Shown here: in pieces, positions 47,411-55,167 of the stretch
Numbering within the stretch: the stretch's first letter is position 1
How the letters are laid out: each line of letters opens with the position of its first letter
Source of the DNA: CAWFLT01 sp963816795
Lineage (GTDB): Bacteria; Acidobacteriota; Vicinamibacteria; Vicinamibacterales; SCN-69-37
Length of the DNA: 64,000 nucleotides
Assembly (NCBI GenBank): GCA_963816795.1
Contig: CAWFLT010000009.1
Location: forward strand, 29,243-93,242
Reading direction: 5' to 3'
Made by a program: the position numbers and the translations under genes
Notes under the pieces: generated by a model
Databases searched by the model: none
Told to the model about the DNA's origin: nothing
What the model saw: only the letters and a program-made list of their open reading frames with translations

Positions 47411-48327
47411 GACGCTCCCAGCCCTCGTCCTCTGTGCTGGCCTCGGCACGCGGCTCGATCCGCTGACGCGGCTGGTTGCCAAGCCGGCGGTTCCGCTCGC
47501 CGGACGTTCGCTGATCGAGCGGGTGCTCGCGGGCCTGGTCGAGCAGGGCGTCGCCGACGCCGTGCTGAACCTCAGTCATCGGCCGGAAACCATCACGGGC
47601 CTGATCGGCGACGGCGCGCATCTTGGGCTGCGCGTGCGCTATTCCTGGGAACAGCCCGTGCTCGGATCGGCCGGCGGTCCGCGCCGGGCGCTGCCGCTCG
47701 TCGAGAGCGAGACGTTCCTGATCGTGAACGGCGACACGCTGTCGAACGTACCGCTCAGTCCCATGATCCGGCGTCATCGCGAGTCCGGCGCAGAGGTCAC
47801 GCTGGCGGTGATCGCCGAATCCGCGGCCGGATCACTACAACGGCATCGTCCTCGACGACGAGGACCGTGTGATCGGGTTCGCTCCGAAGGGGCGCGCAGA
47901 CGGCACGTGGCACTTCGTCGGCGTCCAGGTGGCCAACGCGTCGGTGTTCGCGCCGCTCGCCGACGGAGTCGCCGCGGAGACGATCGGCGGAATCTATCGC
48001 GAGCGCGTGGCGGACCGGCCGGGCGCTATTCGCGCGTGGCGAGTGACGACGCCGTTCCTCGACGTTGGCACCCCGCGCGACTATCTCGAGGCGGCCCGGC
48101 AGCTCGCCGGCAGCCACGGTGATCTGCTGTTGATGGAAGAGGGCGCCGAGGTCGATCCGACGGCACGCGTCGGGCGTACGGTGATCTGGCGGAACGCGCG
48201 CATTGGCGCCGGCGCCGACCTCGAGGGCTGCATCGTGACGGCCGGCGCCCGGGTGCCATCCGGCCTGCGCGCCCGGGACGTGGCGATTCTCCCCGCCGAT
48301 CGTGGCACGCGCCGGCGATCGCGCTGA
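47396..48327 (+). CDS. MurU-like sugar-1-phosphate nucleotidyltransferase, frameshifted near 47817
   Basis: The nucleotide-binding signature is ALVLCAGLGTRLDPLTRLVA, then KPAVPLAGRSLIERVL, LGSAGGPRRALPLV and FLIVNGDTLSNVPL (metal-binding NGD). An extra G at 47817 breaks NPRPDHYNGIVLDD; the product resumes with VIGFAPKGRADGTWHFVGVQ and ends in a short hexapeptide-like tail (VGRTVIWRNARIGAGADLEG). The start is unclear because the 5' end lies in a repeat hairpin; GTG 47396 would need one more correction. The kinase that follows suggests it makes a UDP-amino-sugar in cell-wall recycling (MurU role). That assignment rests on context. Confidence 0.75.
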
Positions 48328-48371
48328 GATTCACGACGGCGTCGCGCTGTTTAAGTTTTAGACTACTTCCC

Positions 48372-49373
48372 GTGTCCGACTCGTCGCTCCCTGCCGCCGT
48401 CGACGGCTATCTCGATCGCCACCGGATCGTCGCGCCGCGTGTCATGCCGCTCACCGGTGACGCGTCCGATCGCCGCTATTTTCGCGTGCTGCCGAAGGAG
48501 GGTGAGCCGTTCGTGCTGGCGGTCCACAGCGCTCCCTTCGACTACGCCACGCTGCCGTTCGTCAACACGGCGCAGCTGTTCAGCGAAATGCCGGTGCCAG
48601 TGCCGCGGGTCCTGGGTCACGCCGCCGACCTCGGCGTACTGGCGCTCGAGGATCTCGGCGACGTCACGCTGCAGGCGCACGTCGGCGCGGCGCCCGCAGC
48701 AAAACACGCGGCGCTGTACCGCCAGGCCGTGGCGTTCATCGACACGTTTCAGCGCCGCGGGCGCGAGCTGGCCGACGCGAAGTACATCCCGTACGGCATC
48801 GCGTTCGATCGCGAGAAGCTGACGTGGGAGCTCGACTTCTTCATCAAGCACTTCCTCGAAGGCTACCGCGGGCTCGTGCTCGCCGGCCCCGAGCGGGAGG
48901 CGCTGCGGGCCGCCTGCGCGGAGATTGTGACCGAGCTCGCCGACGAGCCGCGCGTGCTGTGTCATCGCGATTACCACAGCCGCAACCTCATGTGGCGTGA
49001 CGAGCGGCTCTGCATCATCGACTTTCAGGACGCCCGTCTCGGTCCCGACACCTACGATCTCGCGTCGCTGCTGCGCGACTCCTACGTCGACCTGCCCGGG
49101 CAGGTCGTCGACGAACTGATTGCCTATTTCCTCGCGCTCCAGGGCCGGTCGGCCGAGGGCGCGGAGTTCCGCCGGCGCTTCGACCTGATGGCGCTCCAGC
49201 GCAATCTCAAGGCGCTCGGCACGTTCGGATACCAGACAACGACGCGGAGTAATCCCGTGTACATTCAGTACATCCCGCGCACGCTCAACTACGTCCGTGC
49301 CAACCTCGACCGCTACCCGCGGTTTGCCGGGTTGCGGACGATTCTGGCGCGCCAGGTCGAGGAACTGAAGTGA
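48372..49373 (+). CDS. AmgK-like N-acetylmuramate/N-acetylglucosamine anomeric kinase
   Basis: 333 residues, aminoglycoside-phosphotransferase fold. Landmarks are LTGDASDRRYFRVLP (start of the nucleotide lobe), GVLALEDLGDVTLQ, VLCHRDYHSRNLMW (catalytic HRDxHxxN) and IIDFQDARLGPDTYDLASLL (metal-binding DFQDA). Together with the nucleotidyltransferase just upstream this matches the AmgK-MurU pair that turns recycled MurNAc into UDP-MurNAc without the fosfomycin-sensitive step in Pseudomonas. The function here is inferred from that pairing. The stop overlaps the next gene's GTG. This gene and the next are intact, unlike their neighbours. Confidence 0.8.
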   Translation: MSDSSLPAAVDGYLDRHRIVAPRVMPLTGDASDRRYFRVLPKEGEPFVLAVHSAPFDYATLPFVNTAQLFSEMPVPVPRVLGHAADLGVLALEDLGDVTLQAHVGAAPAAKHAALYRQAVAFIDTFQRRGRELADAKYIPYGIAFDREKLTWELDFFIKHFLEGYRGLVLAGPEREALRAACAEIVTELADEPRVLCHRDYHSRNLMWRDERLCIIDFQDARLGPDTYDLASLLRDSYVDLPGQVVDELIAYFLALQGRSAEGAEFRRRFDLMALQRNLKALGTFGYQTTTRSNPVYIQYIPRTLNYVRANLDRYPRFAGLRTILARQVEELK

Positions 49374-50242
49374 CGCGATTCGGGTTGTCCACGCACCTGT
49401 TTCACCAGGAGCGGCTCGACGAGCGGCATCTCGCCGTCATCCGCAGCCACGGGTTCGATCTCATCGAGCTGTTCGCGACGCGGACGCACTTCGATTACCG
49501 CGACCCGGCGCGTGTGTCGGCGATGCGCGGGTGGCTCGCCAGCGCCGGGATCGAGGCCGGCAGCCTCCATGCCCCGATCACCGACGGCATTCGGGCCGGC
49601 GTCTGGGGACGCGTGTACTCGAACGCGTCACCGGACAGCACCATCCGTCAGGAGGCGATCGACGAAACCCGCGCGGCGATGGAGGCCGGCCGGGAGCTCG
49701 GCTGCCGCGTCGTCGTCGTCCATCTCGGTGTCCCGCGCGGTCAGAAGATTGCCGCCGGCGACAACGATGCCGGGGCCATGCGGCGGAGCCTCGACGCGAT
49801 CGCCGAGACCGCACGGCTGACTGGTTTGACGCTGGCCCTCGAAGTCATCCCGAACGACCTGTCGACGCCGGCGGCGATCACGCATCTGCTCGAGGGCGAC
49901 ACGATCGACCTCGGCGACGCGGGCACCTGTCTGGACTTCGGGCACGCGCACATGCTCGGGGGCGCGCCGGAGGCCGTCGAGGCGCTCTCGGGCCACGTCA
50001 TGACCACCCACGTTCACGACAACGACGGCACCAACGACATCCACCTGGTGCCGTTCGAGGGGACCATCGACTGGATCGAAACGCTGACCGCGATGTGGAA
50101 GATCGGGTACGCCGGTCCGTACATCTTCGAGGTCGCCGATCGGGGCGACGCGCGCGGCGCGCTGCAGCGGACGGTTGGCGCCCGGACCCGCCTTCAGGCG
50201 ATACTGAATGACTTGGCGGCACCCATCGCCTTCGAACCGTAA
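49370..50242 (+). CDS. Sugar phosphate isomerase/epimerase (AP-endonuclease-2-like TIM barrel)
   Basis: 290 residues from GTG 49370, overlapping the kinase stop by 4 bp (GTGA), so translation is coupled. The fold shows FGLSTHLFHQERLDERHLAV, GFDLIELFATRTHFDY, VVVVHLGVPRGQK (His), LTLALEVIPNDLST (Glu), GTCLDFGHAHMLG (Asp/His) and TTHVHDNDGTNDIHLVPFEG (His/Asp metal ligands). Such xylose-isomerase-like proteins isomerise or epimerise sugars or inositols. The coupling to an AmgK-like kinase suggests a sugar of the cell-wall salvage route, but no specific substrate can be named. Confidence 0.85.
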   Translation: MTRFGLSTHLFHQERLDERHLAVIRSHGFDLIELFATRTHFDYRDPARVSAMRGWLASAGIEAGSLHAPITDGIRAGVWGRVYSNASPDSTIRQEAIDETRAAMEAGRELGCRVVVVHLGVPRGQKIAAGDNDAGAMRRSLDAIAETARLTGLTLALEVIPNDLSTPAAITHLLEGDTIDLGDAGTCLDFGHAHMLGGAPEAVEALSGHVMTTHVHDNDGTNDIHLVPFEGTIDWIETLTAMWKIGYAGPYIFEVADRGDARGALQRTVGARTRLQAILNDLAAPIAFEP

Positions 50243-50253
50243 GTGACGTCAGC

Positions 50254-50274
50254 GCGGCCCGGGCTGAGGGCCGC
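50254..50274. repeat. Half REP-like hairpin upstream of asnS
   Basis: GCGGCCC-gggctga-GGGCCGC lies in the short gap before asnS and matches one stem of the elements at 20837 and 33694. Confidence 0.5.
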
Positions 50275-50286
50275 GATGAATTGCCT

Positions 50287-51582
50287 ATGCAGGTCTACAT
50301 CGAAGACATCGCGAAACACGAAGGCCAGCCGGTCACCATCAAGGGCTGGTTGGCCAACCGGCGGTCGAGCGGCAAGATCCACTTCCTTCAGGTCCGGGAC
50401 GGTTCCGGGTTCATCCAGGCGGTGATGTCCAAGGCCGCCGTCGGCGACGAGACGTTCAAGCAGGCGGATCACCTGTCGGCCGAAACCGTCGGTGACGGTC
50501 CGGGGCACCGCCCGCGCCGACTCACGCGCCCCCGGCGGCTTCGAGATCGACGTGAGCGGTTTCGAGGTCGTGAGCCCGGCCCAGGACTACCCCATTACGC
50601 CCAAAGAACACGGCGTCGACTTCCTGATGGACCGGCGGCATCTGTGGATTCGGTCTGCGCGCCAGCAGGCGATTCTGCGCGTCCGGCACGAGGTCATCAA
50701 CGCCGTACGCGACTTTTTCAACAGCCGCGGGTTCATCCTGGCCGACACGCCGATTTTCACGCCGTCGGCCTGCGAAGGCACGACCACGCTGTTTCCCGTG
50801 CAGTACTTCGACGATGGCACGGCGTATCTGACGCAAAGCGGCCAGCTCTACAACGAAGCGAACGCGATGGCGCTCGGCCGCGTGTATTGCTTCGGCCCGA
50901 CGTTCCGTGCCGAGAAGTCGAAGACGCGCCGCCACCTGACCGAGTTCTGGATGGTCGAGCCCGAAGTGGCGTACGCCACGCTCGATGACGTGATCGCGCT
51001 CGGCGAAGGCCTGGTGGTCGAGGTCGTGGCGCGGGCGCTCGACAAGCGCAAGACAGAGCTCAAGGTACTCGAGCGCGATACGTCGAAGCTGGAGAACGTG
51101 AAGAGCTCCGTTCCCGCGAGTGTCCTACGACGACGCGGCGACCCTCCTCAAGCAGAAGGGCCTGCCGTTCGAGTGGGGCGGCGACTTCGGCAGTCCGGAC
51201 GAAACCGCGATTTCGGAGGCCTACGATCGGCCCGGTGGCGGTGTATGGCTATCCGTCGGCGATCAAAGCGTTCTACATGAAGCCGCATCCCGAGCGGCCC
51301 GAGGTTTCGCTGTCGGTCGACTTCCTGGCGCCGGAAGGCTACGGCGAAATCATCGGCGGCGGTGAGCGGCTCGACGATCTCGAGCTGCTGCTCAAGCGGA
51401 TCGACGAACATCAGCTGCCGCGCGAAGCCTTCGAGTGGTATCTCGACCTGCGCCGATTCGGGAGCGTGCCGCACGGCGGCTTCGGGATGGGCATCGAGCG
51501 CGTCGTCTCGTGGATCTGCGGACTGGATCACCTGCGCGAGGCGATTCCGTACCCGCGGATGTTGTACAGGCTCTATCCATAG
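50287..51582 (+). CDS. asnS: Asparaginyl-tRNA synthetase, three apparent single-base insertions
   Basis: The N-terminal OB fold is MQVYIEDIAKHEGQ and IKGWLANRRSSGKIHFLQVR. The class II core shows motif 1 around FFNSRGFILADTPIFTPSAC, then EGTTTLFPVQYFDDG, motif 2 FRAEKSKTRRHLTEFWMVE and motif 3 GFGMGIERVVSWICGL, ending MLYRLYP. Deleting one C at 50486-50487, one at 51113-51115 and one at 51231-51233 restores a continuous protein of about 430 residues across HLSAETSVTVRGT, VPRVSYDDA and YDRPVAVYGYPS. As an essential gene it argues strongly that these shifts are sequence errors. Confidence 0.9.
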
Positions 51583-51622
51583 TGTCGAAGGGTCTTGGGA
51601 ACTCTTCGCGGAGCTTCGCTTT

Positions 51623-51649
51623 CTTCGTGTGCTTCGTGCCCTTCGTGGT
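51623..51649. repeat. Tandem 9-bp CTTCGTGNN repeat, 3 units
   Basis: cttcgtgtg, cttcgtgcc and cttcgtggt lie in the asnS-rimO gap and belong to the same family as the six units at 40655-40708. Confidence 0.85.
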
Positions 51650-51663
51650 GAAAGATCTTTGAT

Positions 51664-53100
51664 ATGAAAGTCGGTTTCGTTTCCCTCGGCTGTCCCAAGA
51701 ACCTCGTTGACGGTGAGGTCATGCTCGGCTACGCCCGTGACGCGGGGCACGAGATTACGCCGGACGCGCGCTCGGCCGAAGTGATCGTCGTCAATACGTG
51801 TGCGTTCATCGACACCGCGAAGGAAGAGTCGGTCAACGCCATCCTCGAAATGGCGCAATTGAAGCGGGACGGAGCCTGCCGCCGGCTGGTCGTCACCGGG
51901 TGCCTGGCGGAGCGCTATCGCGATCAGCTCAAGGCCGAGATTCCAGAAATCGATGTCGTTCTGGGCACGGGCGAAGTGCCGGAAATCGTGGGCGCGTTGA
52001 AAGGCCAGGCGCCGAGTGCCGTCGCCGGTGCACGCTCTTCCGCTCACGCGCAGACGCAACAGGGCGGGCACTCGGAAGCGTCCCGTTCGAAGCACCCAGC
52101 ACGCAGCACGTCGGCACCCAGCACCCCGACCTATCTCTACGACGCCTCGTCCCCCCGTCTCTTGACGACCCCTCGCCATTACGCCTACGTCAAGGTCGGG
52201 GAAGGGTGCGACTACACGTGCGCGTTCTGCATCATCCCGACGCTGCGCGGGAAGTACCGGAGTCGCGAGGAAGACTCGGTGGTCGCGGAGGCGGAGCGTC
52301 TGGCGGCGGGCGGGGTCAAGGAACTCCTGCTGATTTCGCAGGACACCACGTTTTTCGGCGTCGATCGGGGCGAGCGCGGGGCGCTCGCGCGATTGTTGCG
52401 GCGACTCAATGGGATCGCGGGGCTCCACTGGATCCGCCTGCTCTATCTCTATCCGACCACCATTACCGACGACGTCCTCGCGGCGATGGCGGAGTGTGAG
52501 AAGGTCTGCAATTACATCGACCTCCCGCTGCAGCATGCGTCGGCGGACGTCCTCCGGCGGATGCGCCGGCCTGGCAATCGCGCCGCCTACGACAAGCTCC
52601 TGGCGCGCATCCGGTCCAACGTGCCCGGCGTGACGCTCCGCACGACGTTCATCGTCGGCTTCCCGGGCGAAACCGAGCAGGACTTCGAAGAACTGTGCGC
52701 GTTCGTCCGCGACACCGGCTTCGATCACGTCGGCGTCTTCACCTACTCGCACGAGGAAGACACCCGCGCCTACGCGATGGCCGACGATGTGCCGGCGGCG
52801 GTGAAAGCCTCGCGGCGCGACCGCCTCATGCAGTTGCAACGGCGCATCGTGCAGAAGCGGCAGTCGGCGCGCCGTGGCACCATCATCGAAGTCATGGTCG
52901 ACGGCCCGTCCCCCGACTCGGACCTCGTACTGCAGGGCCGTTTGCAAGGCCAGGCGCCCGACATCGACGCCGTGGTCTACCTGTCGGAATGCGATGCGTC
53001 GGCAGTGGCACCGGGCGACCTGGTCCAGGCCCGGATCACAGGCAGCCGCGGCTACGACCTCATCGCCGCCGTCGCGCCGGCCGAGTTGCACATCGCGTAG
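51664..53100 (+). CDS. rimO: Ribosomal protein uS12 methylthiotransferase RimO with an internal insertion
   Basis: 478 residues. The MTTase cluster cysteines are C10 (SLGCPKN), C46 (VVNTCAFID) and C80 (VTGCLAERY). The radical SAM cluster is GCDYTCAFCIIPTLRGKYRS (C182, C186, C189). The C-terminal TRAM domain runs from about 400 (RRGTIIEVMVDGP) to the end. It adds a methylthio group to Asp of ribosomal protein S12. Residues of about 115-155 form a low-complexity Ala/Ser/Gln/His/Pro stretch between the two catalytic domains, absent from typical RimO and coded by CAGCAC-like repeats. The frame is intact. Confidence 0.95.
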   Translation: MKVGFVSLGCPKNLVDGEVMLGYARDAGHEITPDARSAEVIVVNTCAFIDTAKEESVNAILEMAQLKRDGACRRLVVTGCLAERYRDQLKAEIPEIDVVLGTGEVPEIVGALKGQAPSAVAGARSSAHAQTQQGGHSEASRSKHPARSTSAPSTPTYLYDASSPRLLTTPRHYAYVKVGEGCDYTCAFCIIPTLRGKYRSREEDSVVAEAERLAAGGVKELLLISQDTTFFGVDRGERGALARLLRRLNGIAGLHWIRLLYLYPTTITDDVLAAMAECEKVCNYIDLPLQHASADVLRRMRRPGNRAAYDKLLARIRSNVPGVTLRTTFIVGFPGETEQDFEELCAFVRDTGFDHVGVFTYSHEEDTRAYAMADDVPAAVKASRRDRLMQLQRRIVQKRQSARRGTIIEVMVDGPSPDSDLVLQGRLQGQAPDIDAVVYLSECDASAVAPGDLVQARITGSRGYDLIAAVAPAELHIA

Positions 53101-53116
53101 CGCCGAGCCCGTCTGC

Positions 53117-53122
53117 TATACT
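53117..53122 (+). promoter_or_regulatory. Extended -10 promoter candidate for rimP-nusA
   Basis: TGCTATACT (hexamer TATACT at 53117-53122) lies 88 nt upstream of rimP and directly before a terminator-like hairpin. No good -35 element is seen, as is usual for extended -10 promoters. Confidence 0.5.
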
Positions 53123-53153
53123 GTTTGGTGGTCTTAGCGGGAAAGGCTTTGGT

Positions 53154-53175
53154 AGTGGGCCGGTGCCCACTTTTT
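53154..53175 (+). terminator. Intrinsic terminator-like hairpin in the rimP-nusA leader
   Basis: AGTGGGC-CGGT-GCCCACT followed by TTTTT, a compact 7-bp stem with a U-tract, located between the candidate promoter and the rimP ATG. It would end transcripts before the operon unless bypassed, so it is a likely attenuator controlled by NusA or elongation speed. Confidence 0.75.
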
Positions 53176-53204
53176 GTGTTTCAGGGCCGTTTTCCGGATC
53201 AGCG

Positions 53205-53711
53205 ATGAAGACGGCCTCCGGCGGCGCATCTGAACAACTGAGAGCCGTAGCGGCCCGCATTGCCGGCAGCTATGGGCTCGACCTGTTCGACCTGCAGTTC
53301 CGGCGCGAATCGCACGGCTGGGTGCTTCGGGTGGTGCTGGATCGCCCGCCGGCGGGTCCGGAGTCGACGGTCGAAGAGAGCGTCACCATCGACGATTGCC
53401 GACGGGTCAGCGACGATCTGAGCACGCACCTCGACGTCGACCCGGCGCTCGCAGGTGATGTCGATCGGAAGTACACGCTGGAGGTCTCCTCCCCCGGGTT
53501 GGATCGGCCGCTGAGGGGTGAAGCGGACTACCGGCGGTTCACTGGCCGGCTGGCGAAGATCGTGGTGCGCGAGCCGGTAGACGGTCAGTCGCACTTTGCC
53601 GGGCGGTTGACGGGGATCGAGGACGGGCACCTGCTGCTGACTGAAGGGCGGCGCGTGCACCGGGTGCCGCTCGCGGCGATCACCCGCGCGCGGCTCGACG
53701 TAGAGTTTTGA
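53205..53711 (+). CDS. rimP: Ribosome maturation factor RimP
   Basis: 168 residues from ATG 53205. The N-terminal domain shows YGLDLFDLQFRRESHGWVLR and TIDDCRRVSDDLSTHLDVDP, and the characteristic YTLEVSSPGLDRPLRGEADY closes it. An Sm-like C-terminal domain follows (FAGRLTGIEDGHLLLTEG). RimP binds the 30S pre-subunit with ribosomal protein S12 and helps its maturation. It is the first gene of the nusA-infB operon, 59 bp upstream of nusA. The frame is intact. Confidence 0.95.
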   Translation: MKTASGGASEQLRAVAARIAGSYGLDLFDLQFRRESHGWVLRVVLDRPPAGPESTVEESVTIDDCRRVSDDLSTHLDVDPALAGDVDRKYTLEVSSPGLDRPLRGEADYRRFTGRLAKIVVREPVDGQSHFAGRLTGIEDGHLLLTEGRRVHRVPLAAITRARLDVEF

Positions 53712-53770
53712 AGGGGTGTGGCCCTGAAGGCGTAAGCCGGGCCTGACCCCGTTTCAGAGAGCGTGAATCT

Positions 53771-55084
53771 ATGGCGACTGAACTACAGCAGATGATCGAC
53801 GTGGTGGCGAAGGATAAAGGCATCGACCCGACGATCGTCATCAGCGCGATCGAAGACGCCTACCTGGCGGCTTCCCGCAAGGTCTTCAAGAGTGACGAGG
53901 ATTTGCGCACGCGATTCAACCTGGACACCGGACAGGTGGAGCTCTACGCGGTCCGGCAGATCGTCGCCGAGGTCGCGGCGCCGGCACGCGAAATCTCGCT
54001 CGAAGAAGCGCAGCAGCTTTACGGCGACGAAGCCGAAGTCGGCATGGAGATCGAGTTTCCGAAGGAAACCGAAAAGCTGGGGCGCATCGCCGCCCAGACG
54101 GCCAAGCAGGTCATCGCGCAGCGCGTTCGCGAAGCGGAGCGCGAGAAGATTCATGGCGAGTTCAGCCAGCGTATCGGCGAGGTCGTGAATGCGACGGTCA
54201 AGCGCTTCGAAAGCGGCGACTTGATCGCGGAAATCGGCCGGGTCGAGGCACAAATCCCGCGCAAGGAGCAGTCGCGCGCGGAGAACTACGCCATCGGCGA
54301 CCGGGTGCGCGCCGTCATCAAGGCCGTGACCAAGAACGCGAAGGGTCCGCAGGTGGTCCTGTCGCGCACCGATCCGGCGTTGCTGGTGAAACTGTTCGAA
54401 CAGGAAGTGCCGGAGATCTACGACGGCACCGTCATGATCCGGGGCGCCGTTCGCGAAGCCGGCGACCGCGCCAAGGTCGCCGTCTTTTCGCGCGAACGCG
54501 ACGTCGACCCCGTCGGGGCTTGCGTCGGCATGCGGGGGACCCGCGTGCAGGCGATCATTCGCGAGCTGCGCGGCGAGAAGATCGACATCGTCGAGTGGTC
54601 CGAGGATCCCGTGCAGTTCGTCACCAAGGCGCTCTCTCCCGCCCGCGTTCAGCGTGTCACCATCGTGGACGACGAGCAGCGCGTCATGGAGGTGGTGGTC
54701 GAAGATCGCCAGCTCTCGCTGGCGATCGGCAAGAAGGGCCAGAACGTCCGCCTCGCCGCCAAGCTTTCGGGCTGGAAGATCGACATCAAGAGCGAGGAAG
54801 AGAAGCGCAAGGAAGTGGAGCTGCAGCTGGCCGGCATCGAGTTCGGCGGCGGCGCCGAGGCGGCCCGCCCGCTCACCCTGCCGGACATTCACGAAGAGGT
54901 ACTGACCGCGCTGCGGACGGCCGGCTTCGACACCGTGGAAAAGGTCCTCGCGGCCAGCCACGACGAGTTGCTCGCGCTGCCAGGCTTCGACCAGGAAACG
55001 ATCGACGCCGTCGTCGCGGCGGCGCGTGCGGAACAGCAAACCCAGGCACCCACCAGCGGCGACGACGGCCACCGACGCCGGTGA
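53771..55084 (+). CDS. nusA: Transcription termination/antitermination factor NusA
   Basis: 437 residues. The N-terminal polymerase-binding domain (residues of about 1-130, DPTIVISAIEDAYLAASRKV), S1 domain (about 135-200), KH1 (VGACVGMRGTRVQAIIREL) and KH2 (SLAIGKKGQNVRLAAKLSGW) are all present. A helix-hairpin-helix region at the C-terminus is visible in LLALPGFDQETIDAVVAAAR. NusA binds RNA polymerase and modulates pausing, termination and antitermination. The short upstream gap contains GGGCCTGACCCCG, a common dispersed word. Unlike many relatives there is no ylxR or rpl7Ae gene between nusA and infB. Confidence 0.97.
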   Translation: MATELQQMIDVVAKDKGIDPTIVISAIEDAYLAASRKVFKSDEDLRTRFNLDTGQVELYAVRQIVAEVAAPAREISLEEAQQLYGDEAEVGMEIEFPKETEKLGRIAAQTAKQVIAQRVREAEREKIHGEFSQRIGEVVNATVKRFESGDLIAEIGRVEAQIPRKEQSRAENYAIGDRVRAVIKAVTKNAKGPQVVLSRTDPALLVKLFEQEVPEIYDGTVMIRGAVREAGDRAKVAVFSRERDVDPVGACVGMRGTRVQAIIRELRGEKIDIVEWSEDPVQFVTKALSPARVQRVTIVDDEQRVMEVVVEDRQLSLAIGKKGQNVRLAAKLSGWKIDIKSEEEKRKEVELQLAGIEFGGGAEAARPLTLPDIHEEVLTALRTAGFDTVEKVLAASHDELLALPGFDQETIDAVVAAARAEQQTQAPTSGDDGHRRR

Positions 55085-55167
55085 ACCCGAGGAGACAGGT
55101 CACTGAGACGCTAGACCACCAGTAGCAGATCGCTTATAGGGACGTTCGCGTTACGCAAGGAGCCGCA

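Noticed and set aside
37394..51582. Programmed +1 frameshifting as the explanation for the broken genes
   Set aside because: The sites share no slippery motif, are far too many, and occur in genes that are not frameshifted in any known relative.
53783..55072. A 429-residue frame antisense to nusA
   Set aside because: The nusA sense product shows complete N-terminal, S1 and KH domains.
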